DNA of 64,000 nucleotides, taken from Dipylidium caninum. Taxonomy: Eukaryota; Platyhelminthes; Cestoda; Cyclophyllidea; Dipylidiidae. The stretch is taken from the NCBI GenBank assembly GCA_017562135.1, contig QEYB01000999.1:682001-746000 (forward strand), written 5' to 3'. A program made the translations under genes and the position numbers. Under the pieces are notes generated by a model. It was not told the origin of the DNA and did no database searches. It saw only the letters and a list, made by a program, of their open reading frames with translations. Below, piece by piece: positions 13,701 to 26,383 of this stretch. Each line of letters opens with the position of its first letter. The first letter of the stretch is position 1.

Positions 13701-14476
13701 GCGAAGAATTTGTACACGAGGCGGATGATAAAAGTTGGAGAAGCGAAAGGAGAAAGTAGAATTTAAGACAATGAAATGAACGCCACCTTCTCTTCAGTCA
13801 CCACGTAGGCGGGGTAATTTGTGTAATTGAGTTCATTCAGGAAGAGAATTCATGGACTTCTTCATCTGCCAACCGCCACACCCAGATGGACGGGTGGTGC
13901 AACTGTTCGAAGTACTCGATGGACACTGAGCAAGAAGACGCCCAAGGTGGAGGCGCCAAGTGCGAAGCAGAATAAGGACTCGAGTGATTGTTGGAGTAGA
14001 GGCAGGTTAGGACGAGTGAAATCCGGACGCATCCTTCAATAGAGATGAAGGCGAGAGGAATGGCAGACTGAGACGATAAAGAAAGGCGAGCAAGAAGGTT
14101 GCAGCAAAGAAGACGATCATTTATTTGACTATTTTTTATTTTCTGAAAAGTCAGCCAAGACAATGCATCTTGACATCCTTTGAAATCGTTAAAAGTTTGG
14201 CCGCGAATAGAGAGAACGAGTCCAATTTTTATTTGACTAATTGCCCTGTTGGGATAATACTAAGTTAAAATTTTTGGTGGTTATGTGAAATTTAGTGGGT
14301 AGAGGAATCTTTTGTGTTGAAAGCGTCACACAGCGCGAACACAAACTTTGACGCCAATCATTTTAACTCTTGAAGGTACGTCGATTTGCGTGGAGATGCC
14401 GAATTCCGCGTCGAGACCGACGGCCAACATGGATGAGACGGAAGAGTGCGGCTCTTCGCAGTGGAAACATCTATGA
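1760..14476 (+). CDS. Orphan type I membrane protein with Cys-rich ectodomain (multi-exon, 5' end missing)
   Basis: I do not recognise this gene. Supported exons, all with GT/AG borders: 1760-1934, 3142-3259, 4624-4778, 7231-7551, 8990-9062, 9605-9670, 9885-9986, 10298-10376, 10671-10788, 11263-11408, 13025-13204, 13279-13479, 13841-13946 and 14376-14476. The six-exon chain from 8990 to 11408 is phase-consistent throughout. Features are paired cysteines (GCSHLFGRTDVEMNACY), N-glycosylation-like NNSG, and a CEPCPKDTFSDPDTEVDVC module ending CLPCP, which resembles ephrin-receptor-like/GCC2_GCC3 repeats. One membrane span (MGLISAILAFMGAALAYIVA) is followed by a basic stop-transfer (TSRRERTVRR). 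The last two exons encode a polar, acidic cytoplasmic tail ending SSQWKHL. The start is not found, and an exon is probably missing between 3259 and 4624 because the phases disagree. The early exons could belong to a separate gene. Confidence 0.6.
9760..9784. repeat. CT-rich simple repeat in intron
   Basis: A pyrimidine tract dominated by CT dinucleotides lies in the intron between the exons ending at 9670 and starting at 9885. It makes the open frame run through the intron and look coding, but the splice phases favour skipping it. Confidence 0.6.
11915..12350 (+). mobile_element. Decayed mariner (Tc1/mariner) transposase, C-terminal part
   Basis: The translation matches the catalytic C-terminal half of mariner transposases: a VWW block near 11938, KRPEVANHKGVV, then HTSLVTRQKLL, a degraded form of the PPYSPDLAPSDYHLF block (DPAPSDDYLFRRF), and HGIMTLPARWQ just before a stop. 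At least one frameshift separates the VWW block from the rest, about nine residues around the usual NSDLYCQQ segment are missing, and the canonical Asp-Asn-Ala context after HKGVV reads HDKTK. The copy is therefore inactive. It lies in an intron (11409-13024) of the surrounding membrane-protein gene, in the same orientation. Terminal inverted repeats and TA target duplications could not be delimited by eye, so the element may be longer, especially to the left. Confidence 0.85.
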
Positions 14477-16046
14477 CATGGAGACAGCAAAGGCGGCGGA
14501 AGAAGAGGCCAAATGCTACGATGAGCTGCAAGACATCCTGGTCAGTTTGATTCTCAGTGAGGAAGTATGTGGTCGACGGAGTGGAGAACACCATGAGGAT
14601 GCGGTTAATTTCCTAGAGATAATAAAACGCCAACCAGAACCACCGGATTATACGCCTTTTGAGTCAGTTCTCACTTCTCACTCCACGGAGAGGAACGAGG
14701 GGAAGGCGATGCCATGAGCACAGGGACCGCTGAGCGAGGTCTCATTCTGCGTTGTTGGTATTGCTGTTGCTTCCGTCCGTGTGGAGTCCCTTCACATTTT
14801 ATTGGAGTGGTACAGTGTGTGTTGTGAATTTATGAAGATTTTGTTAGTTTTATTTCAAATCTTCTTGTCACACGATGTGGTCTGTGAGTTCCGATGATTT
14901 TAGAACCGTAACAGGCGGTTTCATAACTCTCAAGGATTGAACTTAGCAACTTGAAGCATAATCCCTCTATTACTTCCTCCAATCTCTCAAGTCTTGCTTG
15001 AGATGAGAATGACAAAAATTTTCTTCTACGAAGGTTAAGTTTCTGGCACAACAGCTCCAGTCTAATCCCAAATTTCAGACAATATCGGATACAAACGCAT
15101 TATATAAAGGGGTGTGAAGCCGTGATGGAAGTTGCTGGGTTTGCAGGAGTTGAAACATGTCTGAGTACATATTATTGTGTAGCGAATACAACGAATAGAG
15201 AATACATTCCATTTGAAATTCGAATGACTTAAAGTGGTTACGTTTAAAATTAATGGTGGAGAAATGTTTCACTAGACTTGGCATGGTTTTCGTCCTTTTA
15301 AGTGTTATCTCTTCCGGACAATACATTCTAAGTGAGTGCTTTGCGGTTCGTCGCTGCAGGACCCCAGACCTCAGTAATTTTATCGACAGAGCTCAACCCA
15401 TTGGATGAGCCGATATCCATTGTCTTTAGACATTTTGCAGCATCCGAATATTGTAGCGATAAAGAATTTCGTCAAGGAGGTCGTATAATCCTTCGAGTGA
15501 AGAGTAAAGTAAGATGGAGACACAAGGTTATTTGGGCTGCTACTCACTGATAGAGGCTCCATTTTAGGATTAGCAGGTTTTAGAATCCTTACAGATGTAA
15601 TAATGTATGACCTAGGTCTGCACTTTGGTCAATTTTATCGGCTGATGACAGGTTAAGGTACCTTATCTCTTAGGAAAGCTTTCTAAAAGCTAATTTGCAC
15701 AACACACAAATGTATAAATTTATATTTATTATCCTCAAAGTGGCGGAACAATTGCGCAAAATGTTCATTCGTAAAATCTTTCACAGTTTCTTGTATAAAA
15801 GTAGTCTTAAATATTTTTTATGCTAGTTTTTAACCATATTTCCTAGTCAAATAAAGTGAAAGGCAAGTGACATTAGCAGTCTTCTAAAAACCCCGACAAT
15901 GATGCCGCTAATTCGCATGAAAAGCTAGCCTGTTAGCCCGCTCGTCGTAGTTACACCGTTTGGACGTAATGATGGGAGATACTTTCGAAAAACGACTGGT
16001 GAAAAAACCGGCGAAGTAATATTTGAACGTGTCTAACTGTATGTAA
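14477..16046. other. Intergenic interval; probably holds POLDIP3 first exon
   Basis: The interval lies between the stop of the membrane-protein gene and the first recognisable POLDIP3 exon. An open frame at 14370-14717 has an interesting acidic stretch (YDELQDIL) but is in a different frame from the preferred tail exon. The MADISLDELI-like N-terminus expected for POLDIP3 should be here, but I could not identify it. Confidence 0.4.
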
Positions 16047-18496
16047 AGAGATCGCTTAGGAAATATTAGGAAGGAAACCGTGAATTCGAGACAGAGCAGG
16101 CCTGCCGACCTCCGTATAAAGATCTTGAACAAACCTAGGGAACTTTCCGGGCGGATTGACGCACGAAAGCTTTTAATACAAAAAAGGATGCTTAACAGAC
16201 GCGTAAGGAACCAACTACAAAATTCTGCGTTGAAGTCGATAGCAGAATCAAATGTGCCTTTCCTCATCCCCCGGCGTACCGTTAGTCGACTTATCTTATT
16301 GATTTTTTGCCGCTATATTGTGAACTTCAGATTAACAGATTTTCGTTATCCCTATTTCCCGAACAGAATATGGTTTGATTTCTATTTTAGATAAAAAATG
16401 AATACTTCAAGGCAGCTTCTCTGGTATTTACATTTTTTCTTTATTGCTTCTCAAATTTTTTAAAGCCAATTCTCTGCTATGCATGCAAAATTCCTTTTAT
16501 AGCCAGTTTCTTCACGGCGACAGAACTCTTTGCCACACTCTGTGCCTCAGCAACTCATAAAAACAGTTAAAAACGAGCATGCAAGTGCACACATATCACA
16601 AAGCGACGTCATTGCTTCTAAAATCAGTCCTATTCAAGGTTTTCGTGTGGAAGTGAAAAATTTACTACCAGCCATTACCATTGATGACGTCCATGTAGGT
16701 TATTTATTCAATAGTAACTACGGTTATTTTGAAATTTCGTTCTTTGTAAGTATATCTTTTGCCTTTATATTCCCTTCATTATCTATTAATAGACCTAACC
16801 TGTAGAAATCTTAGAGGTTTTAAATATTTTTTCGTTCATATGAATTAGGAGCTTAGGTCTGTTTCATTAGAAATAGTATGTCTTTCTATATTGCATAGAT
16901 CTGCGAATAATCCCTCATTTCTTCAATTTTCTCCTTTTGATTCATGGAAAATATTGATTTGTATTCAGTGATTTTTTTGCGATTTGCTCAACAAATCACC
17001 ATTAGGATTAAATGCTTTATTTTTTCTCACTGTTTGAACCCATGTTATCTGTCATCAAAGTAGTCCGGACAACTTTCGGTCTTCATCCCTCGGTCTAATA
17101 TCCATTGTTCCGTGTTTTTATATTCAAGTTATACATTGTCACTATGAGATGCACTTTTTGTTCAGATTTTGTGTTTCCATTACCATCCTTGTAGGAGTTA
17201 TTTTCCGGCGTGGGTTCTTTGCGTTCGTGCAGAATTGTACATCCCGGTCAGGCAGAGGTTATCTTCAACTCATCCTTAGACGCGCAATCAGCGGTGTCGC
17301 GATATAACGGCCGCGAACTTGACGGTCGACCCATGATTGTAACACTGGTAACCCCAGTGGCCATTTCTCCTGCTTCCAAAGAGTTGACACTTTTGTCTTC
17401 CGGAAGGTAAGAATTATTCCAATTTATGCATTTTTTGTAACACCAGTCAAAAACTTTTATACAACAAATTTACTTGAAACTCCCTTACACAAATAAATAA
17501 TGCTTGTCCAAAGCAGATATTTAAAATCGTGCCCTCGCTACACTCGACTGCCGCAAAGTTTGATCTCTGTGGCCAACTTTAAAGGGCTCGTCTGACTGGA
17601 AAGTCGTTTGTTTCGGATCTGCGCTAGATCTTCTTCTCCACTCTTGATCATTCATTTTTTATTTTGATAAAAATTGACACTTATTTTGTTGATAAATATC
17701 GACAAATGGGGTTGATTGAGAATAACTCTAGACAACCGAATAGAGGATTTTCTCCCTGGCCTATTTGTTGGTTTTTCTTATTTTACTTGGCCTAGGAATT
17801 TTCCTTAAGACCTGTGACTGTTACGGATAGATTTCAGGCAATTTCTTAAACGTCGACGCGACGAATTACGTCGATTGCGTCATTAATTATTTCTTTGTAA
17901 TTACCTTTCTGGTGAATATTAGAAGTTAGCTGCATTTATTCACCGCATTTCCCCATGGTTTCTTTTTCCCGGTTTTCGTTCGGTATACCTTGAATGGCAA
18001 TGTTGTCCCTTAAATCTTTGATTTTTCTACTTCAGCTTTATTATCAAGCCCTTACTTCATTAGTCTATCAGTTTTTGTAACTAGGTAGCTTAGTCACTGA
18101 GTCAGTATTACGTCTACTGAGCAAGTTTTCGATGAGAAGGGCAACTGAATGTTTTTTCTCTAAGCTAGTTACTCAAGATCATTGACTTGATGAAGCTTAG
18201 AAATTTACGTCAAGATCTTGGTAAGTTTTAGCTCTTTCGATTTCATGACTGAGTGCCTTGGTGATTGAATAGTTACATATCGCCGGTGTTGTTTACTGTT
18301 GCTTGATGCCTCTCTTGGGATCTTTCGTCGCCATGACCTTTTACTTTCTCCTTTTAGCCTCGGTAAAATCGATCGCACCTCACGAACACAATCAGCCTAT
18401 GTAAACCCAAATTTGGGCGGGGGCGCTATCAGTCGGGCGTTGCATTCCACTGGCGCCAATCATGCCCGTCCCGTGGTTTTCCACGTCAATCTTTAG
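16047..18496 (+). CDS. POLDIP3: POLDIP3/SKAR-like RRM mRNA-export adaptor (first exon missing)
   Basis: This is a nuclear RNA-binding adaptor. The vertebrate protein links spliced mRNA and the exon-junction/TREX machinery to S6K1 signalling. Exons: about 16047-16280, 16524-16694, 17195-17406 and 18358-18496, with matching phases. Exon 1 carries a DARKLLIQKR repeat like the DAREKLLQKDAR repeats of human SKAR. Exons 2-3 encode the RRM (VEVKNLLPAITIDDVH, then ELFSGVGSLRSCRIVHPGQA and YNGRELDGRPM), closely matching the SKAR RRM. The last exon ends VVFHVNL, equivalent to the human C-terminus EFKIKL. About 245 residues are visible against about 421 in human, so the DAR-repeat region is shorter or split into unseen exons. 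IFT46 starts within about 750 bp downstream on the same strand. Confidence 0.85.
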
Positions 18497-19244
18497 CGTC
18501 TTTTTACTCTTGTGTGGCTCTTTACAATGCCTTATTAACAGCATTTTTCTGATATCCCCGAATCCTTTTTGCTTCAGGAGGGCCTGTGATGTGACTTGGT
18601 TTTTGTGGGTGCGGTTATGCTGCAGGTTTGCCCCTTTAATGGTCGAGTGGGCAGAGGGATTGAGGGTCGTGACTCGGTATTTTTGGCATTGTAGGTCGGT
18701 CGAGGGACGTAGTTGTTCTTCAGAGGTTCCAGGGGTAGTATTGTACAACGTTCAAAAGGTAACATGGTTATCGAAGCCAAAATTTTCATAAAAAGGAGAA
18801 CAGTAATTGATCTGTGAGGTTGATTAATTATTTTCTGCTCCATGGTAGGTAACAAAAGATAAATTCATGCTTGTTCTCAGTTCGTTTAAATGTTTCAAAT
18901 GGCTTGATGTAGCTGTGCAACCCGAACTTCGCAAACTTTCAAGTATATCACTTTGTGACGTTATTTTATGGTCTTATTAAATTCCTACATCTCTTGCCAA
19001 AAGTTTTGGTTCATTTATACATTTCTAACATGCGGTAGAACATGGTTCTTGTTTCGTCTTGACGTAGTCGCTTTTATTCGACGAATTATTCGGGTCGATG
19101 TGTTTAACTTACCGTTGTTACTGTTTTTTACGAGACAATTGTGAAACGAAACAGAGCTACACGTTGTCTCGCTTTTCTCGAAGGCCATTTTAACTCGTTA
19201 TTTTTGCTTCACCAGATATTATAGCCCTGATTTTTTCTTAACAG

Positions 19245-22200
19245 TCAAGTCGAATAAAAAGCTTAGCTTTTGACGAGGCAGTTGATGTGACCACATCAGA
19301 ATCTGATGAAGTGTTGAGCACTACATCGTTTGGAACTGGTAGGTTTCCTTTGAAGGCAACAGAAATATTCAACGTGATACTATCCATACTTTCCATTTTT
19401 AGACAATAATTTCACTTTTTCTGATGACAGCAAAATCCACTGGAGATAAAAAGGTGGAAATGCTTTTATTTCCATAGAACTTGCTTCCCAATCAAAGTCT
19501 GGTATATTAAGCAAAATAATTATTCCTCGATACGGAACCTCACGTAGTAGAACTGTATTTTTTGATATTAGAAACCAACTTATCTTTTAAATTTGACTTT
19601 ACTGTGTTAAACACAAATTGCTCACATAGGTAAATTCATCTAACTTTATTTTATTCATTTTTAGATCCTGACGGTAAAGTTTCACATTCTGACGTTACTC
19701 AACTTTCATATTATTACCACCTATAATCAACAGACATTTCGAACAGTTGATCGTCCACATTCCATGTTGCATTTATTGGAAATCTAATACGGCTTATTAA
19801 ATAACACTATTAGCCAATACGTTCTTAAAATAAAGTTTGTTTAGGCATTACTTAATATTGTAGTATATAAACGTTGCTACCTTGCCCCCTCTCTTGTGAT
19901 TCTAAACTCAGTACATTTCAGGTAAAAGGCCGTCATTCTTGTCATTTATTTAGGCTGTTCCAGACGTAACAGCCGAGAGCCATATGGGACAAAACGGGGA
20001 AGATTGTGGAAGCTCTCTCGCGGTGAAGCGTACGGATAAGTGCAAAAATGACAGAACCCATTTCACCAATCGTCTTATCAACAACAGTCCACGTCACTCA
20101 TCTGTTGAAGACGATGATGCTATAGAAAATGACAAGGAGGAAGATATGGAGAGCGAAGATGACGACGATGAGAATATGTCGCGCATGGAATCGTCCACAG
20201 GGCAGTTGCAGAAGTAAAATTTGATAACATCCCTACTATAAATATATAAGTAGTGTGTCTGTTGTAGCTTATACAATCCGGCTGACTTTGAACACTTGGT
20301 GGTTTCTCCGGAGATTAAAGAAATGTTTCACTATATTCAGCGATATATTCCTCAAAAAATAGAACTTGAGACAAAACTTCGACCTTTTATTCCGGAATAT
20401 ATTGCCGCTGTAGGTGATATCGATGCATTTCTGAAGGTACGTTTCCCCAATACCTTCATTTAATCCAAAATTATGCAACAACAACACATTACCTTTCAAA
20501 ATTTACCCCTCAGGTACCTCGACCCGATGGAAAACCTGACAACCTTGGGTTAACTCTGCTGGATGAACCCAGCACCAACCAGTCAGATGCCACAGTTCTT
20601 GACCTTCAGCTGCGCTCTATCTCGAAACAGAAAACAAACAAGGAAATGGTAATTAGTCATCCTTTAATCCTAACAATAGTTGGATCTCTACAGTGTGTAT
20701 TTATATCTATGCGCGAAGCCAAGGCTCAAATCCTATTTTTTACTGTCATTAAATAAGACAGGTGTATTAAATCACAAAGAGTCTTGGAGAGTTTAACCTC
20801 TTGGTTGATGTAACGATTGGAGAGTGGTGACTTTTGAGGTGTTGCAGACTCACTGTTACCATACCGCACCCTCACACGCGCACAAACTCCTCTACAAGAG
20901 TGCGAGAGTTGCCACAACACTATTTGTGATAACGACTTCTCTTATCATTATAGATTGTTAGAAGTATAGAGAATGTCGAGGGGAGCGAGAAAGAAATAGA
21001 CAAGTGGATCAAAAGTATTACAAATCTTCACCTTTCTAAACCTCCTCCTACCGTCCACTACACAAAGTGGGTTTTTCTGTCTTTCATTCTTTTCCCACCC
21101 CTATCATTCCAGGATTTTCTTTTAAAACAAGACTCCGAGTGATTGGTCTTAAAGAAATCTGCAGTAGTTTCTACCGCTTAACCGCAACCGTTTAACCCTT
21201 GCATTTGTTTCCTTATTAAAACTTGAAAGAGTCGGGTGTGCAATGCAAGGCAAAGAGCCCTAAATGGCCCATTAATGCCTTCACAGTTTAATAAGACCGA
21301 CTTTATGCCTCGCTATCCCCATCCTTTTCAGCGCGTAGGCATTTGTTGGCGTCCTGACAGCACTACTACATAATCTCGTTTCCTCTCTGACCTCAGTGAT
21401 GATCCAAGTGATGGCGCGACATTAAAGCCCTTTGTGTACAAGTTAACAATCCGTTTTACATGATGTATTATGGTAAATTTTTTACCTCTCACCTTAGTTC
21501 ATGAAGCAGGTTACTAACGAGGAAGGGGATAGTAAATGGTCCAAGAACTACCTATCATTTTACTGTCAAACGCTCAATCAAAACGCTCAAATGTCACATT
21601 TCGTGGGAACCAGTTGTTTAATCGGTTGAACCTTCAGGGCGTCACGTCAAGTTGATTTGTAACCTGGGTGAAATGCTGTTCGCCAGGGGCAGCTCCACTT
21701 TTAATACCGGCACAAAAAATCCTATTCCCTTGTTAATCTTGTGAGTAATTTTGTTCGCTGAATCATGTGGAGGCGTATGATCGGATGGGCTCAACACGGT
21801 ACCACTCGCGGCAGTCACGTGATGGGTCGGGATACTTTGTGATACTTTTTAACCATCTCCATCGGAATTCTATTGTCGATTCACCTAAAACAACTCCGAT
21901 CCTGTTTCCTTTCGGACCTGATGGATTGAGGTTCCGCAAATTTTAACGTCCTCCGAAGTATCCGCCCCGCGTGCACCGAGCACTGAGACGAGAATGAAAA
22001 ACGCGCATGCGTCATGTCATCTGTCATAGGCTAGGGCAGATTGCCAGTGACAAGTACTTTGTCAGGAATAGCCAGGCCCTCTCATCGGGCCCTTTGACTT
22101 TATTGCCAAGAATCGCATGAAACTTTGAAGCGCGGCACCGCCCCAAGTTTATTACGTCTTTCCGTAATAATCATCATATTCCTCCATAGTTAAGGCGGCA

Positions 22201-23095
22201 TTTTCGTTGAGTTGGCTGTCTACTGTTCTTTCACTTGAAAGACTCCACGTAGGCGTGGTACTGTGATGGCCGATGAGGAGTGTAGAATATGGGGCGAGAC
22301 GTGGTGGTTTGTGTTTCCTCACTTGCGACGCGAGCCTTCAGGCGGCATTCGGCGTCTCCAGCCCTCGTGTCAGGCCACTTCTCGACCCGACTGCCTGTGG
22401 TGGCCTCACTCGTGGTGCCGCGTTGCTGGCTGGCCGGCCGGCCGTAGCGATGCCCCAGACAGTCTTCCCGCCCCCGATGAGCTCAAATGGTCCACACACC
22501 TCAGTCCATTGTCATGGCCATCCCACAATCCTCCCCAGTCTATTTTCTTATATCGTGTAAAGTGGAGAGGCGCGAGTGAGAGCCCCTGGCTGTTCACCTT
22601 TCAGACCGATGCCCGACTTGACAAGCCTCATGAGGGAGTGGCCTGAGATCTTCGAGAATATACTAAAAACTACCCTCCTTCCAGTGGCGGAACTCAACTG
22701 CACCCTCCGCGAATACGTGGACATTGTTTGCGGTAAGACGTGCTCCATAGAGCCTTCAAACTCCCCAGTCAGGCGTTCTGGAACCTCTCAATTCCCCACC
22801 AAGAAATCCAGTCTGTCTATGCAAGGTCACCGCTTTTATCTTATCTCAGAAGGAGTGTTTTCTTTTCAATTTCAGCCATTATGGACATTCCTGTATATAA
22901 CAATCGGATCGAGTCCCTGCATCTCCTCTTTTCTCTCTATTTGGAGTTTAAAAATTCCGCGGTATCACTTCCGTTTTCTCCTTATTTTGTCTTCTTTTTA
23001 ATATCCCGTCCGTTCTCACCGTCCCCCTTACCTTTCAGCACTTTCAAAAGAATGATAACAAACAAGTGAATGAAGGCGAAAATTCGATGTCTTGA
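19245..23095 (+). CDS. IFT46: Intraflagellar transport protein 46 (IFT-B core)
   Basis: IFT46 is an IFT-B1 core subunit needed for cilium assembly and for loading outer-arm dynein onto IFT trains. Exons: 19245-19338, 19431-19453, 19954-20215, 20268-20436, 20514-20648, 20954-21066, 22605-22732, 22876-22961 and 23039-23095 (TGA); all phases agree. A low-complexity acidic N-terminus (EDDDAIENDKEEDMES) leads into the conserved core: YNPADFEHLVVSPEIKEMF, then FIPEYIAAVGDIDAFLK, VPRPDGKPDNLGL, PPTVHYTKPMPDL and AIMDIPVYNNRIESLHLLFS. Each matches vertebrate IFT46 nearly residue for residue. The intron at 21067-22604 is large. The first two exons are less certain, and the initiating ATG was not located; it should lie between 18.5 and 19.2 kb. 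Confidence 0.96.
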
Positions 23096-24598
23096 CGTCC
23101 CATGCCCCTCACCCTCACCGGTGGTTGTGAGTCTTTTTTGTAAAAGCTAAAAGAAGACGACCTCTTGAATGTGCTTGGCTTCTCTCCTCCCCGACTCAGT
23201 CTAGTGAGATACGCGAGTAAAATGAGCGTGGGTAAATGGGTGCAAGTCTCAGCTATGCAGATGGGCCTTCTGGTCAGCATAACCCGCTGACCTCGAGTGG
23301 AATGGGCTCCGCCTTTCACCTGTCAGGCAATTAACTTCGTGACGGCCCGATGGGGATGTGGGGCGTGTCGGCAGACTTGCGCACGTCTGCCAAACCTGCG
23401 TTTGAGGCCTGTGTGTCGAAATGAGGAGGCGATTTTGAGCTGTCCAACTTGTGGGGGACCCCTTCGAGGCCTCTAACGGCTTCCCGAAGGGTCGTGCACT
23501 TCCTCTTGGCCAGTTCGCCTCGGCTTGGTGGATCTGGTCGCCGAGGCGGCTAACGTCCACACGGAAACAGCCAGTCTACCCGATTGAGGAGGTTGTTTTG
23601 GCGGTTGATTTAAAGGCTGTCGAGTCAAATGGCGTCCTGTGTCTGTCCTCACCTGCCCCCCACCCCGCGCGCCCGCCCCCGGCGATGCGCTTGTCACTGC
23701 TGACGTGGCGACTGCTGCGTCATCGCCGGTCTGTGCTCACCCGAGTGCAGGCGCCTGTCACTCCGCCTTGGCGTGTAGTCGGTGGTCCGCGCCACTGAGG
23801 CGACATGATGCACCACTCGGGGCGCGGTGTATGCCAACGCCTACCTCGCTGCAATGTGCCATTGCCACGGCGATCGTATTAGCACACGTCAGAAGGTGGT
23901 GCGTGTGATTGTGTCGATACGTCGGAGCCCAAAGTGGTTGATGCCACGGCGACTCAGCTGAGTGCCGTAAAGTGGATTGTCGCCACCGGACGATGCCGAA
24001 ACGTGTCGACGCCTCCACGCGATGCCTGTAAAACAAAACATAAAATGATGGACACATGATGTGGTGCTGGGAGGACTTTGTCTTTACTCTGCTGCTGCGA
24101 AATTCACGCATTTAGACCCAAATCTCCCCTACTCTCCACCCGATCGCTCTGCCAGTAGACCCACCGTCGGTGCGTGAGCCAAACCCTTAGGTTGACGTGT
24201 TTCAGAATTCCTTTGCGGGTCCGGTACAACCGTGTCGAAGGCGATCGGAAATCTCCGTGGCAGACACTAGAAAAGGTGCATCACGAATCCGCGGCTACAT
24301 CAAATGTTTGGGGAAGGTTGTTCCCCCTTTACTTCCCTTTGTAATAGGTTTTGTCACCTTGTGAAGCCCTAAGAAAGGATATTGCACCAACATCGACACA
24401 TTTCTGTGTGTGCTCGACTCTGATTGGTGCACCCGGTGCACCTCTGAATCTTATTGGTCAGTGTCAATCTGTGCTGGAGTCAAATTTGCAGGTTCTCAGT
24501 ATCGGTTATATCTACTCACTTGGTAGCACAGACTCTAGAGGACCGCACGTAGCATAGAGCAGTCGCCTCCACCTAGACGAACTTCAATAACCGTAGGA
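23096..24598. other. GC-rich intergenic region with uninformative open frames on both strands
   Basis: Overlapping open frames occur on both strands (23249-24111), but their compositions mirror each other and none shows domains or a splice chain. The high CpG content and the position just upstream of the gene at 24599 suggest a promoter or 5' UTR. A possible 5' exon at 24349-24407 (reading SPCEALRKDIAPTSTHF after an AG) cannot be confirmed. Confidence 0.4.
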
Positions 24599-26383
24599 AT
24601 GGTTAAACACCTCCAACGACTACGAAAGGACTATAGGAAAGGTGCAAAAGCGACAGAGGAGGCAAAGAAGACAACCATCTCAGCCAGTTTCAACGCTCTG
24701 CCTGCACGCGGTGGTACCGGGAGCTCAGGCAAACTGTCTGGTAGCCAAAATTACACTGCCACCCCAAACACCGCTCCAAGTAATCAGCACAGCACCCAAT
24801 CATCTGTCGGCTCCCACAGTGCCTATCCGCGAAACAATCAAGTCTCCAATGGCACTACAATGCCACGCATCCGTTCACAACAGCTTCCGCACAATGAAAA
24901 TAGTCGTGCCTCCCTAGCCTCTTCCGCCTACTCGTCCGCTTCACAGCAACCCGCCCTTCCCAGTTACGCCTCCTACCCCGCCTCGTACACTGCGCAAAAT
25001 GGACGTGGAGGCACCCGCAGCTACAGTCTATATGACTTGACGTATGGTGAGCCTCTCCCCGAGCCCGACTATCCCATGTCAAATGATGGCACCAGCAATT
25101 CCAATGGTGACAGCGGACTCGAGAGCGAATCGCGCTCCTCGTCGGGCGGAAAGCCTGGCACTTTTGTCAAGGGCGGCAAATCCTGTCAATGGCGGGTGAG
25201 TGAGCACTTTTCTTGCATTCACACAATGACCACAAATTCGGATAGTCTTTAATTTTTTTGTCTTTACTCCTGTCGGAGTGTCAAAGGGGCTGGAGGAGTC
25301 GAGGCCCCCAAGGCCTCTCAAGCGCCCACTGCCCTCAGTCAGGTCGGCACAGAAGTTACTTTTGTGATTCTCACAAGAAGTGCATGAAGCCAATTACACC
25401 GATTGATGTGCTGTAGGAATTCTTGACATGTAGTGAGACATTTGAACTTTCACACCAGTCGAATCGAGTTAAAGCCTTCACAGTAGTTTACCAGGGGGAA
25501 GGACGTCTCTTTAAGGTCACATTTTCCTCACCTCAGTGCAACATTAGCCGACAAAGTTGCTTGTAATCAGGGCGTTGTACTGTTGTCTTAGGACTCGCCC
25601 GGAGTCCACGAGTTCTGTCGGCAGCACCCCAATCCTCGACGCGCGAATCAGGGCGGACGGAATAGTGTGGACTATTTGAGGAAGCCGACGATCCTACGAC
25701 CGCGAAGTAGTTCCAGCTACGGGATGCGGACCGAGCCACTGCCCAACAGTTTGTGCAACCTGGCCTACCATTGCAGGTCGGACGTCTCGAATGGTGTCAC
25801 CGCTTTCAGCGGTGGGAGGCCGCCTCGAATGACTAGAGAGGAGGAGGACTGGGAGGAGGGATTTCGTTACCGCTCAGATCAAAAATATCAAAACCAATTT
25901 AAACGCTGCAATCAAGAAGCCCCCCGTTCTGGAAATTATTATTGGGGGGGATTAGAACGAGTTCAACTGGAGGATGAAACAACGACGGGGTGGAGGAAGC
26001 CGCCAATGAGTGAGAGAACCCAGCGGTGCTACAGATGCCAAGAGGATGATGGGTACACTTTGAGGCGCGGGGGACTTCCGCGCAACCAGCCTATCCGTGG
26101 CAGCTACTTCCATGAGACAGATGAAGGAGATCGCTATGGACGTCCAAAACCGTTCACAATGCCAGTTGGAAGGACATGCAACGGACGAAGCTTCCGCGAT
26201 CGTGCTGCGGCCCGGGTGGAGGAGGACTACGGCAACGAAGACGACGTCGGCGATGATGAGGACGAAGACGAGGAGGAGGACGAACTTTCGGATTCCAATG
26301 ATCGCACTTACCATCGCTATAGCTCGTCAACTTATGCTACAAGAAATATTTATGGAGCCGCCAATGGCACGATGAAACTGTAG
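24599..26383 (+). CDS. Unrecognised low-complexity acidic-tailed protein (two exons)
   Basis: Two exons, 24599-25195 and 25592-26383, join in phase 0 with a clean GTGAGT donor and CTTAG acceptor, giving about 460 residues. The N-terminus is basic and helical (VKHLQRLRKDYRKGAKATEE). A long Ser/Gln/Asn/Ala-rich disordered region follows, then an NSNGDSGLESESRSSSGG block at the exon junction, an Arg/Tyr-rich part with several CxxC-like cysteines (QRCYRCQEDD), and a strongly acidic run (about residues 400-430) before the C-terminus NGTMKL. No enzyme motif, signal peptide or membrane span is seen. The helical start faintly recalls the end of BAR-type coiled coils such as MTSS1, with an S/T-rich scaffold behind it, but this is too weak to name. 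An AG sits two bases before the ATG, so earlier coding exons are possible. Confidence 0.65.
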
